Part shown: piece by piece, positions 1 through 6,380 of the stretch | How the letters are laid out: every line of letters begins with the position of its first letter | Numbering within the stretch: position 1 is the first letter of the stretch | NCBI GenBank assembly: GCA_003644335.1 | Contig: QNCB01000020.1 | Span: 1-10,015 of the forward strand | From: Planctomycetota bacterium | Lineage (GTDB): Bacteria; Planctomycetota; Phycisphaerae; SM23-33 | DNA length: 10,015 nt | Reading direction: 5' to 3' | Translations under genes and position numbers: made by a program | Notes under the pieces: generated by a model | What the model was told of the DNA's origin: nothing | The model's database searches: none | The model's input: the letters and a program-made list of their open reading frames with translations, nothing else

Positions 1-256
1 GATTCCGGATGGAAGCTTCTTCGGCCTCTTTATCAAGACCGCTCAGCTCCTCAGCCATCTTCATCAGGTCCTCCACGGGGTTTCCTTGAGCAGCGGCAGC
101 TTCTTTTTGTTGCCCCGACTCGAGCACATCCCCGAGAGCCCCCTTCAGGTCTTCCGTGTTGGCTCCTTCAGCACCCCCCGCAGGAGTCTCTTCACCCGCG
201 GTCTTCTCACTGCCAGAACCTTCATTGAATTGCTCGATCAGCTGTTGCAACTCCAT
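1..256 (-). CDS. Acidic scaffold-like protein, N-terminal part (runs off the left edge)
   Basis: I see an ATG at 254-256 on the minus strand and an open frame of 85 codons to the window edge, so the C-terminus is missing. A Shine-Dalgarno-like GAGGT (262-266) lies five bases upstream and supports this start. The visible protein begins MELQQLIEQFNEG and is strongly acidic, rich in Glu, Ala and Gly, with no Cys or Trp. It probably forms helices separated by flexible Gly/Pro stretches. It follows the probable prohead protease after a 67-base gap that holds a hairpin and a possible promoter. Capsid scaffolding proteins are typically acidic, helical and encoded between the protease and the major capsid protein, so scaffold is my best guess from position and composition. 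No sequence motif proves it. Another small internal head protein is possible. Confidence 0.6.
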   Translation of the reverse strand, partial: MELQQLIEQFNEGSGSEKTAGEETPAGGAEGANTEDLKGALGDVLESGQQKEAAAAQGNPVEDLMKMAEELSGLDKEAEEASIRN

Positions 257-323
257 TTTGTACCTCGCTTCAAGTTACGCACCCAATGATAGGGTGCACA
301 ACGAAGTTTTACAAGAGCGGTTT
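257..323 (-). promoter_or_regulatory. Candidate sigma70-type promoter and leader upstream of the scaffold-like gene
   Basis: This 67-base gap is one of only two sizeable gaps between genes here. Read on the minus strand it holds TTGTAA (309-314), a 17-base spacer, then TATCAT (286-291). These match the -35 and -10 consensus at four and five of six positions. Transcription would start near 279 and give a short leader ending in GAGGT (262-266) before the ATG at 256. A promoter here would let the scaffold and capsid genes be expressed more strongly than the upstream genes, which suits proteins needed in many copies. This is inference: chance matches are common, and large phages may use their own promoter sequences. 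Confidence 0.35.
276..300 (-). other. Hairpin in the gap between protease and scaffold-like gene
   Basis: An inverted repeat pairs GCACCC with GGGTGC (279-284 and 292-297) around a seven-base loop. The stem could extend outward by two wobble pairs and one A-U pair. No run of U follows in the minus-strand direction, so it does not look like an ordinary intrinsic terminator. The candidate -10 box falls in the loop. It could be an mRNA-stabilising or processing structure at the 5' end of the scaffold transcript, or a protein-binding palindrome. A chance palindrome cannot be excluded. Confidence 0.45.
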
Positions 324-3300
324 TCACCCCTCCCATATGAGTAGGCCAACCTTTGTCGCAATCTTGTCCATGTCGACTTCAGGTAGCTCCACAGTCCCGG
401 CCGGAGTAGGAAGATCAGGTTCCAGAAGCTCCGACATTTTTACTTGGTCTTCAGCCAGGCCACGCATGGCGTCCTTGAGCTTATCCGCCGCCTTGCGTCC
501 CTTCTCTTTCACGAACTGACCCGCACGTCCGGCATACCCCATGCCCTTTTGCACTGCGGGGACACGGCCTAAACCTTTCAGAGCGGCTGTGCCCGCGGCA
601 GCAGTAATGAGTGGGTGCTCATAGGAGAATCTCCCCATCCTGTCAAGAATGCGCCGAGAAAGTGGCAACGCAGGATGGCCTACGGGCTCCCCCCTCCGTA
701 ACCGCGACTGATAATCGAGTCCCAAAGCAGACATAGCTGCCAAAGTCCCCAACATTGGAAGAGCTAAAGAAGAAGCCTTCCTACCGACGGTTTCTCGCAA
801 CCCAGCTTGCTTGGGAACCATTTCTGTGAGGGTGGGGATCGGGACTCCCTGGTCAGTCATGTAGTGAGGCCCCATTTTGGGCCATTGCGTTGCACCAAGC
901 GTCCCCAAAGAGAGCGCCAATAAAGGTTTCAACTTTCCATGGCCAAGGCGTTCTAATCCGCTCCCCAAAACCTTGTAACCCCCTGCAAGTAGCGCACCCC
1001 CTCCCAAAACCTTCATGAGGTTTCGCTTTGCGATCTCGTCGTGGGCTTCCAGGGCCGCTCCCCGGGTCGTTCCGTATACTGTTCCCGTAGCCGGATCTGT
1101 GACAGTGAGCGGAGAGGTTCGGGGTTCGGGAGTCTCTCTCCACTGCGCAGGAACCAGGCGTCGCTTCAGATACTGCCCGATGCCAGAGCGCTTCTCAAAG
1201 TAGTCGTCGACTTCTTGAGCGATCTTCACGTCGATGTTTTCGGGAGAAATATCGAAAGCCCCGGTTTTCTCGATCTGGTCCATCACCTGTGGGCAATCAC
1301 CCAGGAAGTCCATGATGGGTCGTTGCATCACGACACACTTATCAAGGACATCATCACCGACTGTAGCCTTCGGGTAAGACTTGTAAATGACGATCTTCAC
1401 TACCTCTGGAGTAGAGAGGGACATGCCACCGGCGAACAGCGTAGACATTACCTTATTGATAGGGTGTGTTGACAGTCTCCGTAGGACATCGTCCGGAAGC
1501 TCCGGAGTGGATTGGGCTGACGACAAAACAATGTCTCGCATCCCCTGGATGTTGTGTATATCCGCTTCGTCAAAGCCCTCGGTCTTGGCATCGACGGGGT
1601 AGCCCTGCACAATCTTGTCGATGACGGCTAATTTCCGGGCTGCGAGCTTTCGCTCCGCCATCTTGTCGATGTACTCCCCGGCGCTCGCACCTGAGATTTC
1701 GTAGGGAGCTTCCGCGACTTTCTTCATCATATACGCCATCGGGTCTGCGGGCTTGAAGACCCACGAGATATCGAAGAACTTAGGTTTCGGGTTGAGAGCA
1801 CACACCGTCCGGCCACTCGGAAGCGTCTGCTTCATCTGGAACTTCAGGTGATCGCAGTACTGGGCACGCGTCGGTGCTCGATTTCCGCATTCGCTGCAGA
1901 CGTCGTACTTCACCCGTGTTCCCATGCTCACCGGCGGGAACTCCCCAGCCTCGATGCGTTCAGCTAGGTCGGGAGCTTTCGTGTTGTCCAGGTCAACCAG
2001 GAGTTCCACCCGATGCATGGTCGGGTTCCAGAACGCCTTCATGACCTTGCCGACGGCCTTCTTAGGATCCTTGTTACAGTTGTGCACTACCACATCGTTA
2101 ACTACGTAATGATGTAACTCTTCGACCTCGAGGTTAAAAACTTCTTCCTCTAGGACAATATCCTCGCGGTCAGTCACTCGAACTAAAAAAGTGTCCCCCA
2201 CAGCGAGGGTTTGTGGCGTTCTTGTTTCCCATACACACTTTTTACGGCTGTATTTAGTAATTTGCGGAGAATATGCCGCTGCGACGGCGACTACTCCTGA
2301 GCCCGAGTAGGAATACTGTTTTCCGTTAGTAGGGCTGATCATCTCCCCAGCCGGTATATCCCACTGAACTGTTGCTGGGATCCCTAAGGACTTGATTATA
2401 TCTGAAAGAATATTCAACATCTGCGGAGAAGAAGACCTAATACGAAGCTGCCCTGCATTCTTACCTGTAGGACATACGTGTCCGTCTCCGTCGATATATG
2501 TACCAAGCATTTGGAGTAGTGATTCAGAATCCCACTCCAAAATTTTCTCTGTCAGGGACTTCTCCGAAAAAACTCCTTGGACGTAATCAGAAAGAGCCGC
2601 GTGCACTCGAGACGAACAGGAAGACGCCATCGTTAAACCGTCCGAGCGGGAGTGTAAGCCCACATGTAAATTATTTTCCTCGAGACACTTTTTCACCGCA
2701 GGAATGTCCAGGGTATTTTTAGAAGAGAATGTGAACTGTATACTTCCTCTCTTTCCTAAGTGACCCTCCGAAGCCACCCACCCTACTAGGCGCGCGAACC
2801 CAGGGTCCACAACAGTATTCCCATGCTTTGGTTTAGGAAAAACTAGATAATCTCCCGGAAGAACAGCACTGAGAGGAACCCACACAGGCTCTCCGATACT
2901 GCCCCGTTTTTCTTGACAGGCTTTCGTACTACACCCTCGCCCTTCAAGAGTAAGATAACAGTACCCATGCGGACAGTGGACTTGTTCTCTTTGGTACACA
3001 AGAACTGGATGGTCTGCGGTCCCCGTAAGCGGTTGGTAATTACCCCGTAAGGAAAGCTGTACGCCTTCTCCGGCGTAGGGGCGCCGCATGATTTTCGTAA
3101 CTTTTCTAGGGCCCGAAAGTGTCTCTACTAGGTCATTTTTTTGAACATCCTCTATTGCCACACGCTTACGGTTGGCAAGAAGTACTAGAGATCCAGCAGG
3201 AAAGCAGTGGTGCCGATAGTTGTAGCCGTATTGCTCAAAAGTTTTGTAGTGGAGGGGAAGAACATCATCCGCAGCAATCCAAGGAGGGGTAGCATCTTCT

Positions 3301-3551
3301 TTGAAGGGGTATTCGGGGAAACCATCTCCGTTTCGGTTCTCACCGTACGTCTCCCAGCCGCTGACGGCGAGGACGTAAACGATGGAATGGCCGGGGATCG
3401 GCTGAATTGTCCGGAAGTACTCATCACCTACACTCGCGTACTTGGTAACGTCCTCCACACAGGGGCGCCCATTAGCCCACAGCACGACGGGCTGGACGGT
3501 CAACTCCCCGGTAGGGAAGTACGGGTCGAGGTGTAGGACCTTTGATAACAC
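324..3551 (-). CDS. Probable prohead (capsid maturation) protease interrupted by an intein
   Basis: The reading frame encodes 1075 residues; removing the intein (116-491) leaves about 699. The N-extein has an NxNGDxFPE-type stretch (73-80, NRNGDGFP) and YRHH at 112-115. After the intein come CNKDP and VGKV (492-503), VSMG with Ser542, and a zinc-knuckle-like set Cys552, Cys555, Cys566, His568. A His, then a Ser in SMG, then CxxC...CxH is a layout I associate with putative prohead proteases of large phages. His114 or His115 and Ser542 are my candidate catalytic residues. These enzymes cleave scaffold and capsid proteins inside the prohead. Residues from about 615 to 1075 form an unusually long extension with several Gly/Ala-rich hydrophobic segments between 845 and 1000. 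The GTG start at 3551 overlaps the upstream TAG by one base, suggesting translational coupling; the Shine-Dalgarno sequence (GGGAAG) is weak. The scaffold-like gene follows, as expected for a protease. The exact peptidase family is uncertain. Confidence 0.6.
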   Translation of the reverse strand: MLSKVLHLDPYFPTGELTVQPVVLWANGRPCVEDVTKYASVGDEYFRTIQPIPGHSIVYVLAVSGWETYGENRNGDGFPEYPFKEDATPPWIAADDVLPLHYKTFEQYGYNYRHHCFPAGSLVLLANRKRVAIEDVQKNDLVETLSGPRKVTKIMRRPYAGEGVQLSLRGNYQPLTGTADHPVLVYQREQVHCPHGYCYLTLEGRGCSTKACQEKRGSIGEPVWVPLSAVLPGDYLVFPKPKHGNTVVDPGFARLVGWVASEGHLGKRGSIQFTFSSKNTLDIPAVKKCLEENNLHVGLHSRSDGLTMASSCSSRVHAALSDYVQGVFSEKSLTEKILEWDSESLLQMLGTYIDGDGHVCPTGKNAGQLRIRSSSPQMLNILSDIIKSLGIPATVQWDIPAGEMISPTNGKQYSYSGSGVVAVAAAYSPQITKYSRKKCVWETRTPQTLAVGDTFLVRVTDREDIVLEEEVFNLEVEELHHYVVNDVVVHNCNKDPKKAVGKVMKAFWNPTMHRVELLVDLDNTKAPDLAERIEAGEFPPVSMGTRVKYDVCSECGNRAPTRAQYCDHLKFQMKQTLPSGRTVCALNPKPKFFDISWVFKPADPMAYMMKKVAEAPYEISGASAGEYIDKMAERKLAARKLAVIDKIVQGYPVDAKTEGFDEADIHNIQGMRDIVLSSAQSTPELPDDVLRRLSTHPINKVMSTLFAGGMSLSTPEVVKIVIYKSYPKATVGDDVLDKCVVMQRPIMDFLGDCPQVMDQIEKTGAFDISPENIDVKIAQEVDDYFEKRSGIGQYLKRRLVPAQWRETPEPRTSPLTVTDPATGTVYGTTRGAALEAHDEIAKRNLMKVLGGGALLAGGYKVLGSGLERLGHGKLKPLLALSLGTLGATQWPKMGPHYMTDQGVPIPTLTEMVPKQAGLRETVGRKASSLALPMLGTLAAMSALGLDYQSRLRRGEPVGHPALPLSRRILDRMGRFSYEHPLITAAAGTAALKGLGRVPAVQKGMGYAGRAGQFVKEKGRKAADKLKDAMRGLAEDQVKMSELLEPDLPTPAGTVELPEVDMDKIATKVGLLIWEG
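2079..3206 (-). mobile_element. Intein with LAGLIDADG homing endonuclease, in the protease gene
   Basis: The insert is 376 residues (116-491 of the precursor). It starts with Cys116 in CFPAGSLVLL, a classic block A. Block B is TADH (Thr178 and His181, the TxxH motif). The C-terminal blocks read VFNLEVEELHHYVV and then VVVHN, with penultimate His490 and terminal Asn491. The next extein residue is Cys492, the nucleophile needed for splicing. All the usual splicing residues are therefore present. Two nine-residue LAGLIDADG motifs lie 94 residues apart: LVGWVASEG (255-263, acid Glu262) and LGTYIDGDG (349-357, acid Asp356). This suggests an intact homing endonuclease able to spread the element into intein-free alleles. 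Between block B and the endonuclease lie four cysteines (193, 198, 207, 212) that could bind zinc. Several lines of the insert are visibly AT-richer than the flanking gene. Identification as an intein is secure; activity is inferred. Confidence 0.96.
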
Positions 3552-3922
3552 TAGATCACTTCCCGCAAGAGCTCAGCGATGAACTCGCGACCGAAGAGCT
3601 TGGCGCTGGCAGTCTTCTTCGTGAGGGGCTTTCCAGAGAGCGCCGCGTCTACTGCAGCGGCCGCCGCCAACTTTGCCTTGAACTCCAGAGTGATCGCGGG
3701 CATCTCCAACGCCTCGGCCATCTTCTCCACGAGCACACAGACATCCCCTTCACAGTCGCTAGCGGCCTTCTCGAGCATTACGTCGTAAAGCCCGTCGGCT
3801 ACCTGGGCACAGGTACGCTGCGCTTCCGCGCTCCCGTTCTCCGACGCCACCTTCACCGCAAGCACGTCCATCTTCCCGATGTCGTGAGCCAGGCGAGATA
3901 CGTCTTGGGCGAACTTTCGCAT
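3551..3922 (-). CDS. Small helical protein of the head module, unknown function
   Basis: I do not recognise this 123-aa protein. It starts at an ATG (3920-3922), four bases after the upstream stop, with AAGG about eight bases before the start. Its TAG stop shares one base with the GTG start of the protease gene, so translation is probably coupled. The sequence looks almost wholly helical. It has an Ala-rich stretch (AKLAAAAAVDAA, about 83-94) and four cysteines or fewer: Cys38, Cys57 and Cys62 are seen. There is no signal peptide or clear membrane segment. Lys-Val-Ala and Lys-Leu-Ala, the short motif shared by several neighbours, occur at 24-26 and 84-86. Position directly before the protease suggests a virion or head-assembly role, which is inference from context only. 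Confidence 0.85.
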   Translation of the reverse strand: MRKFAQDVSRLAHDIGKMDVLAVKVASENGSAEAQRTCAQVADGLYDVMLEKAASDCEGDVCVLVEKMAEALEMPAITLEFKAKLAAAAAVDAALSGKPLTKKTASAKLFGREFIAELLREVI

Positions 3923-3926
3923 GGGA

Positions 3927-4145
3927 TCAGCCTTTCAGTTCCTGAAGGGCAAGGAGACCCCGAGTGATGACGCGGTTGCTGTGGTGACGTTCGGCAATCT
4001 TGGTACCGAGATGCTCCGCGATATCCCGAAATTCGAAGCTCATCATTCCAGTCTGAACCTGGGAGATCTTGTCCGCGCGTCCTGTCTCCATCGCGATCTT
4101 CAGGTTCTCGGGAAGCAACTTATCCAGTAGTTCGAATTCCGTCAT
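3927..4145 (-). CDS. Small 72-aa protein of the head module, unknown function
   Basis: This short protein begins MTEFELLDKLLPENLKIA. Its ATG overlaps the TGA of the previous gene in an ATGA arrangement (4142-4145). A strong Shine-Dalgarno site, GGGAGG (4151-4156), lies five bases upstream of the start, inside the last codons of the preceding gene. That makes a real, translated gene likely despite its size. The protein looks helical and charged, with no membrane segment or cysteine. It contains Lys-Ile-Ala twice (16-18 and 49-51). I see no domain that names a function. The genes on both sides are on the same strand and tightly packed, so it is probably co-expressed with them. Confidence 0.85.
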   Translation of the reverse strand: MTEFELLDKLLPENLKIAMETGRADKISQVQTGMMSFEFRDIAEHLGTKIAERHHSNRVITRGLLALQELKG

Positions 4146-4846
4146 CTCATCCTCCCTAGAGCCTTGTTAATCGATTCTTCCGTTTTTGCCAACTGCTGCA
4201 CCGTCAAAGGATTGATTCCTCCCTCCGATTGAGATGCCTCGCGGAGGAATGAAGTAACCACGTTCGGGTCGGTGCTAAGAGTGGGAGCGAATTTCACCAT
4301 CGTAGAGTACGCCTGGATCGTTGACCCGGGCTGAGCACGCTCTTGAATCGAAACGATTGGGTCGTGTTGCATCACGTGATCCACGATGGCCTCGCGCTTC
4401 TTGTCGAGAACCATGCGCTCTTTCAGTGACGTGGCAGTACCGCGAATCATCTTGCCCAGCGCCTCCAGTCCAGCTTTTGCCACTCCTCCACCCAGGCCGG
4501 AAGCGAAACCCCCTTCGGCCTTTTCCAAAAAAGGATTGTCGGAAGGAGGGCCGTACGCCAACTTGCACATCGCGATCTTCTCGCCTAGATACTTCTTGCG
4601 CTGGCTGAACTCTTCCAGCTCCGCATAGGTGAACTTACCACCAGGAGCTCCGGTGTACTCTTGCATGATCTCAGCCTCCAATTTGCGCCCTTCCCGTGCG
4701 GCACCTGGTATCGCAGCAGCAGCCCCCAAAGCAGCAGTACCTCCAACGGTTGCTCCGGTTGCTTTCTTGGGGTTGGCTTTAGCCCACCCTACGAGACGCT
4801 TGAGGAGCCCCGCCTTCCCAGTTTTACCTGGTAATAACTTCGGCAC
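4142..4846 (-). CDS. 234-aa protein with an Ala/Gly hydrophobic stretch, likely virion-associated
   Basis: The frame starts with GTG at 4846, immediately after the TAA of the upstream gene. GGGAG lies eight bases before it, and no better start is available, so I accept GTG. The N-terminus is basic (many Lys in residues 3-28). It is followed by a Gly/Ala-rich hydrophobic run at about 29-50 (ATGATVGGTAALGAAAA) that could cross or insert into a membrane as a single helix. The middle is mixed helix with a Gly-rich segment (112-126). The C-terminal third, with FAPTLSTDPNVV near 186-197 and NPLTVQQLAKTEE near 212-224, resembles a pattern I associate with uncharacterised structural proteins of large phages. 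Lys-Ile-Ala and Lys-Leu-Ala occur at 90-92 and 95-97. Function is unknown. A virion protein that contacts the membrane during DNA entry is one speculative option. Confidence 0.88.
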   Translation of the reverse strand: MPKLLPGKTGKAGLLKRLVGWAKANPKKATGATVGGTAALGAAAAIPGAAREGRKLEAEIMQEYTGAPGGKFTYAELEEFSQRKKYLGEKIAMCKLAYGPPSDNPFLEKAEGGFASGLGGGVAKAGLEALGKMIRGTATSLKERMVLDKKREAIVDHVMQHDPIVSIQERAQPGSTIQAYSTMVKFAPTLSTDPNVVTSFLREASQSEGGINPLTVQQLAKTEESINKALGRMR

Positions 4847-5659
4847 TTACATCACTCCCAAACTTTCCGCGATCTTTTCTTGGCAGCTCAAACACTCTTC
4901 GTAGCTTCTCCGTGCGGCAGTCGCTACTTTAACGTAGTCAAAGATCTCTTTAGTATTCGGATCGAGGTGCGCCACGTGACGGTTCTGAATCTCCTCGATG
5001 GCGCCACCTGCGTAGCTCGCAACCTTGTCCCCCAAAACCATAGAGCGAAGAGCCTGCACTTCAGGGGCTACGTCAGCATTCGCAGAGAGGAGGTTTTTCT
5101 CAAAGCCTTCAAACGCCTCCGCAACTTTCAAACCGTGGGTCTTCTTGTACATCGACACTGCAGTTTCCATGTTTAGCTGCCAGCGTTGAGCTGCTTGCTT
5201 ACCCTCCATACGGAAACGGTCGGACGCACGCTTGAGTTGCATTGCCAATTCAGGCTTCGAGTAACGAGGCTTCTCAGGCTCAAGTGTGGGAGTCGCTTCG
5301 GCCTCTTTCACTTGCTCGATAACGTACAGGTCTTTGTAGTAGTCTGAGGTGCGGTCGTATGCGACCTTCTCGGCTCCGACCTTCAGAGATCGCGCATCGT
5401 CGTAAAGCGCATCGATCACTACTTCAGGGTCACCAACTTCGAATTTCACACCCCGGTCGGAACCCGTCTTCGCCTGGAACATTTTTCCAAACACGTTGAG
5501 GTTGGCGAGGCGCACCATTGTGCGAATCTGATCAGGATTCAGATTGTTATCCGCCGCTATTTTCTTGGAAAGGTCGTTGATGGACTGTTCGCAATTCGGC
5601 GCTACGAACTGATCAGCGATCTTTCCAGCAGCCTTCTCGAAATCAGATTTGGTCAGCAT
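4847..5659 (-). CDS. 270-aa helical protein, likely virion-associated, function unknown
   Basis: An ATG at 5657-5659 follows GAGGG (5664-5668) at good spacing and lies ten bases after the stop of the previous gene. The protein is predicted by eye to be almost entirely helical and is well charged, with no signal peptide. Residues about 40-61, with NPDQIRTMVRLANLNVF, resemble a recurring segment I associate with phage structural proteins (an N-x-x-Q-I-R pattern followed by an A-N-x-x-x-F pattern). A paired CLSC near 256-259 is the only cysteine cluster. The most striking trait is seven copies of Lys-Val/Ile-Ala (starting at 13, 33, 98, 178, 212, 244 and 262), many times the chance expectation. 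I do not recognise a function. Its stop abuts the next gene's GTG, indicating coupled translation. Confidence 0.9.
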   Translation of the reverse strand: MLTKSDFEKAAGKIADQFVAPNCEQSINDLSKKIAADNNLNPDQIRTMVRLANLNVFGKMFQAKTGSDRGVKFEVGDPEVVIDALYDDARSLKVGAEKVAYDRTSDYYKDLYVIEQVKEAEATPTLEPEKPRYSKPELAMQLKRASDRFRMEGKQAAQRWQLNMETAVSMYKKTHGLKVAEAFEGFEKNLLSANADVAPEVQALRSMVLGDKVASYAGGAIEEIQNRHVAHLDPNTKEIFDYVKVATAARRSYEECLSCQEKIAESLGVM

Positions 5660-5669
5660 AGCACCCTCG

Positions 5670-6380
5670 CTAATGATAGATATCGTCGGGGTTCAGCCCC
5701 AACTCCTCAACACTCACAGTCGCTTTACGCTCTTCAATAGCCAAGAGCGCGTCACTTGTCGCATTGCCCATGCTCTGTAACTCACTATGTGCCTCTGCAT
5801 ATTTGAGTATGTCGAGCATCCATAGTCGTGACTGTTTTACCGTTTCCGACGTAATTGAGTTACCTCGCGCATTTGCACTTAAATAATACGCGGTTTCGAT
5901 AAAGTGCCCCACCAGTTTTTTAACGTCAACCTTGATTTCTTCGTTACCAAGATGGAAATGCTGTGCCAGGATGTCGGGTCCGTGGAGCATAGACATGCGA
6001 ATATAGTCCGCTCCGCGTTCTGTAAGAACATCTTCAGCTTCGACCAAATCTTTGGCGTACGTGAACCTTTCAAGTTTGTTCCGAAACTGATTTTCGTCCA
6101 TCACAAGTTTGTGTACGTGTTCGACTACAGTAACAGTGATGTCCAATGCGTCACAGACATCCTGGTCAGAAGCACCCCCCAGAAAAAACGCTTGGAGCGT
6201 CTCTTTGTGTTCCGGAACACGCACTAGGTCCAACGCGTACACGATTTCCTCGTCCTGGGTATTGCCGATAACCACATCATAAACCTGCGCGACGTACGGA
6301 TCTTTGGGGCGATGACCTTTTTCGATCATCTTCAACAAAGTCCTCCATCTCCATTCAGGCTCTATAGAGCGTGGCTTCAT
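5670..6380 (-). CDS. 236-aa protein with a possible helix-turn-helix, function unknown
   Basis: The ATG at 6378-6380 directly follows the TAA of the upstream gene with no spacer. The Shine-Dalgarno signal is poor, so translation probably depends on coupling. The N-terminus is rich in Arg and Trp (MKPRSIEPEWRWRTLLKMIE). Residues about 62-93, around LGGASDQDVCDALDITVTVV, have the spacing of a helix-turn-helix of the sigma region 4 or small-terminase sort, and a charged helical region follows. DNA binding is therefore plausible but not shown. Unlike its neighbours it contains no Lys-[Val/Ile/Leu]-Ala motif. Two lines I counted in it are AT-richer (38-45% GC) than most of the module. This could mean it is a non-virion or more recently acquired gene. 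A small-terminase or packaging role is one option; I would not assign it. Confidence 0.88.
   Translation of the reverse strand: MKPRSIEPEWRWRTLLKMIEKGHRPKDPYVAQVYDVVIGNTQDEEIVYALDLVRVPEHKETLQAFFLGGASDQDVCDALDITVTVVEHVHKLVMDENQFRNKLERFTYAKDLVEAEDVLTERGADYIRMSMLHGPDILAQHFHLGNEEIKVDVKKLVGHFIETAYYLSANARGNSITSETVKQSRLWMLDILKYAEAHSELQSMGNATSDALLAIEERKATVSVEELGLNPDDIYH

Noticed and set aside
276..300. The hairpin as an intrinsic terminator for the protease gene
   Set aside because: The stem is only six perfect pairs and is followed on the transcript by GUAACUUGAAG, with no U-run.
1802..1926. The CxxC...CxH cluster after SMG as an HNH nuclease or part of the intein endonuclease
   Set aside because: It lies in the C-extein, after the splice junction, and lacks the Asn/His arrangement of HNH enzymes. 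A structural zinc knuckle in the protease family is the simpler reading.
4629..4904. A plus-strand frame of 91 codons
   Set aside because: It is antisense to the 234-aa gene and the end of the 270-aa gene; its Ala/Pro richness mirrors the Gly/Ala stretch on the real strand.
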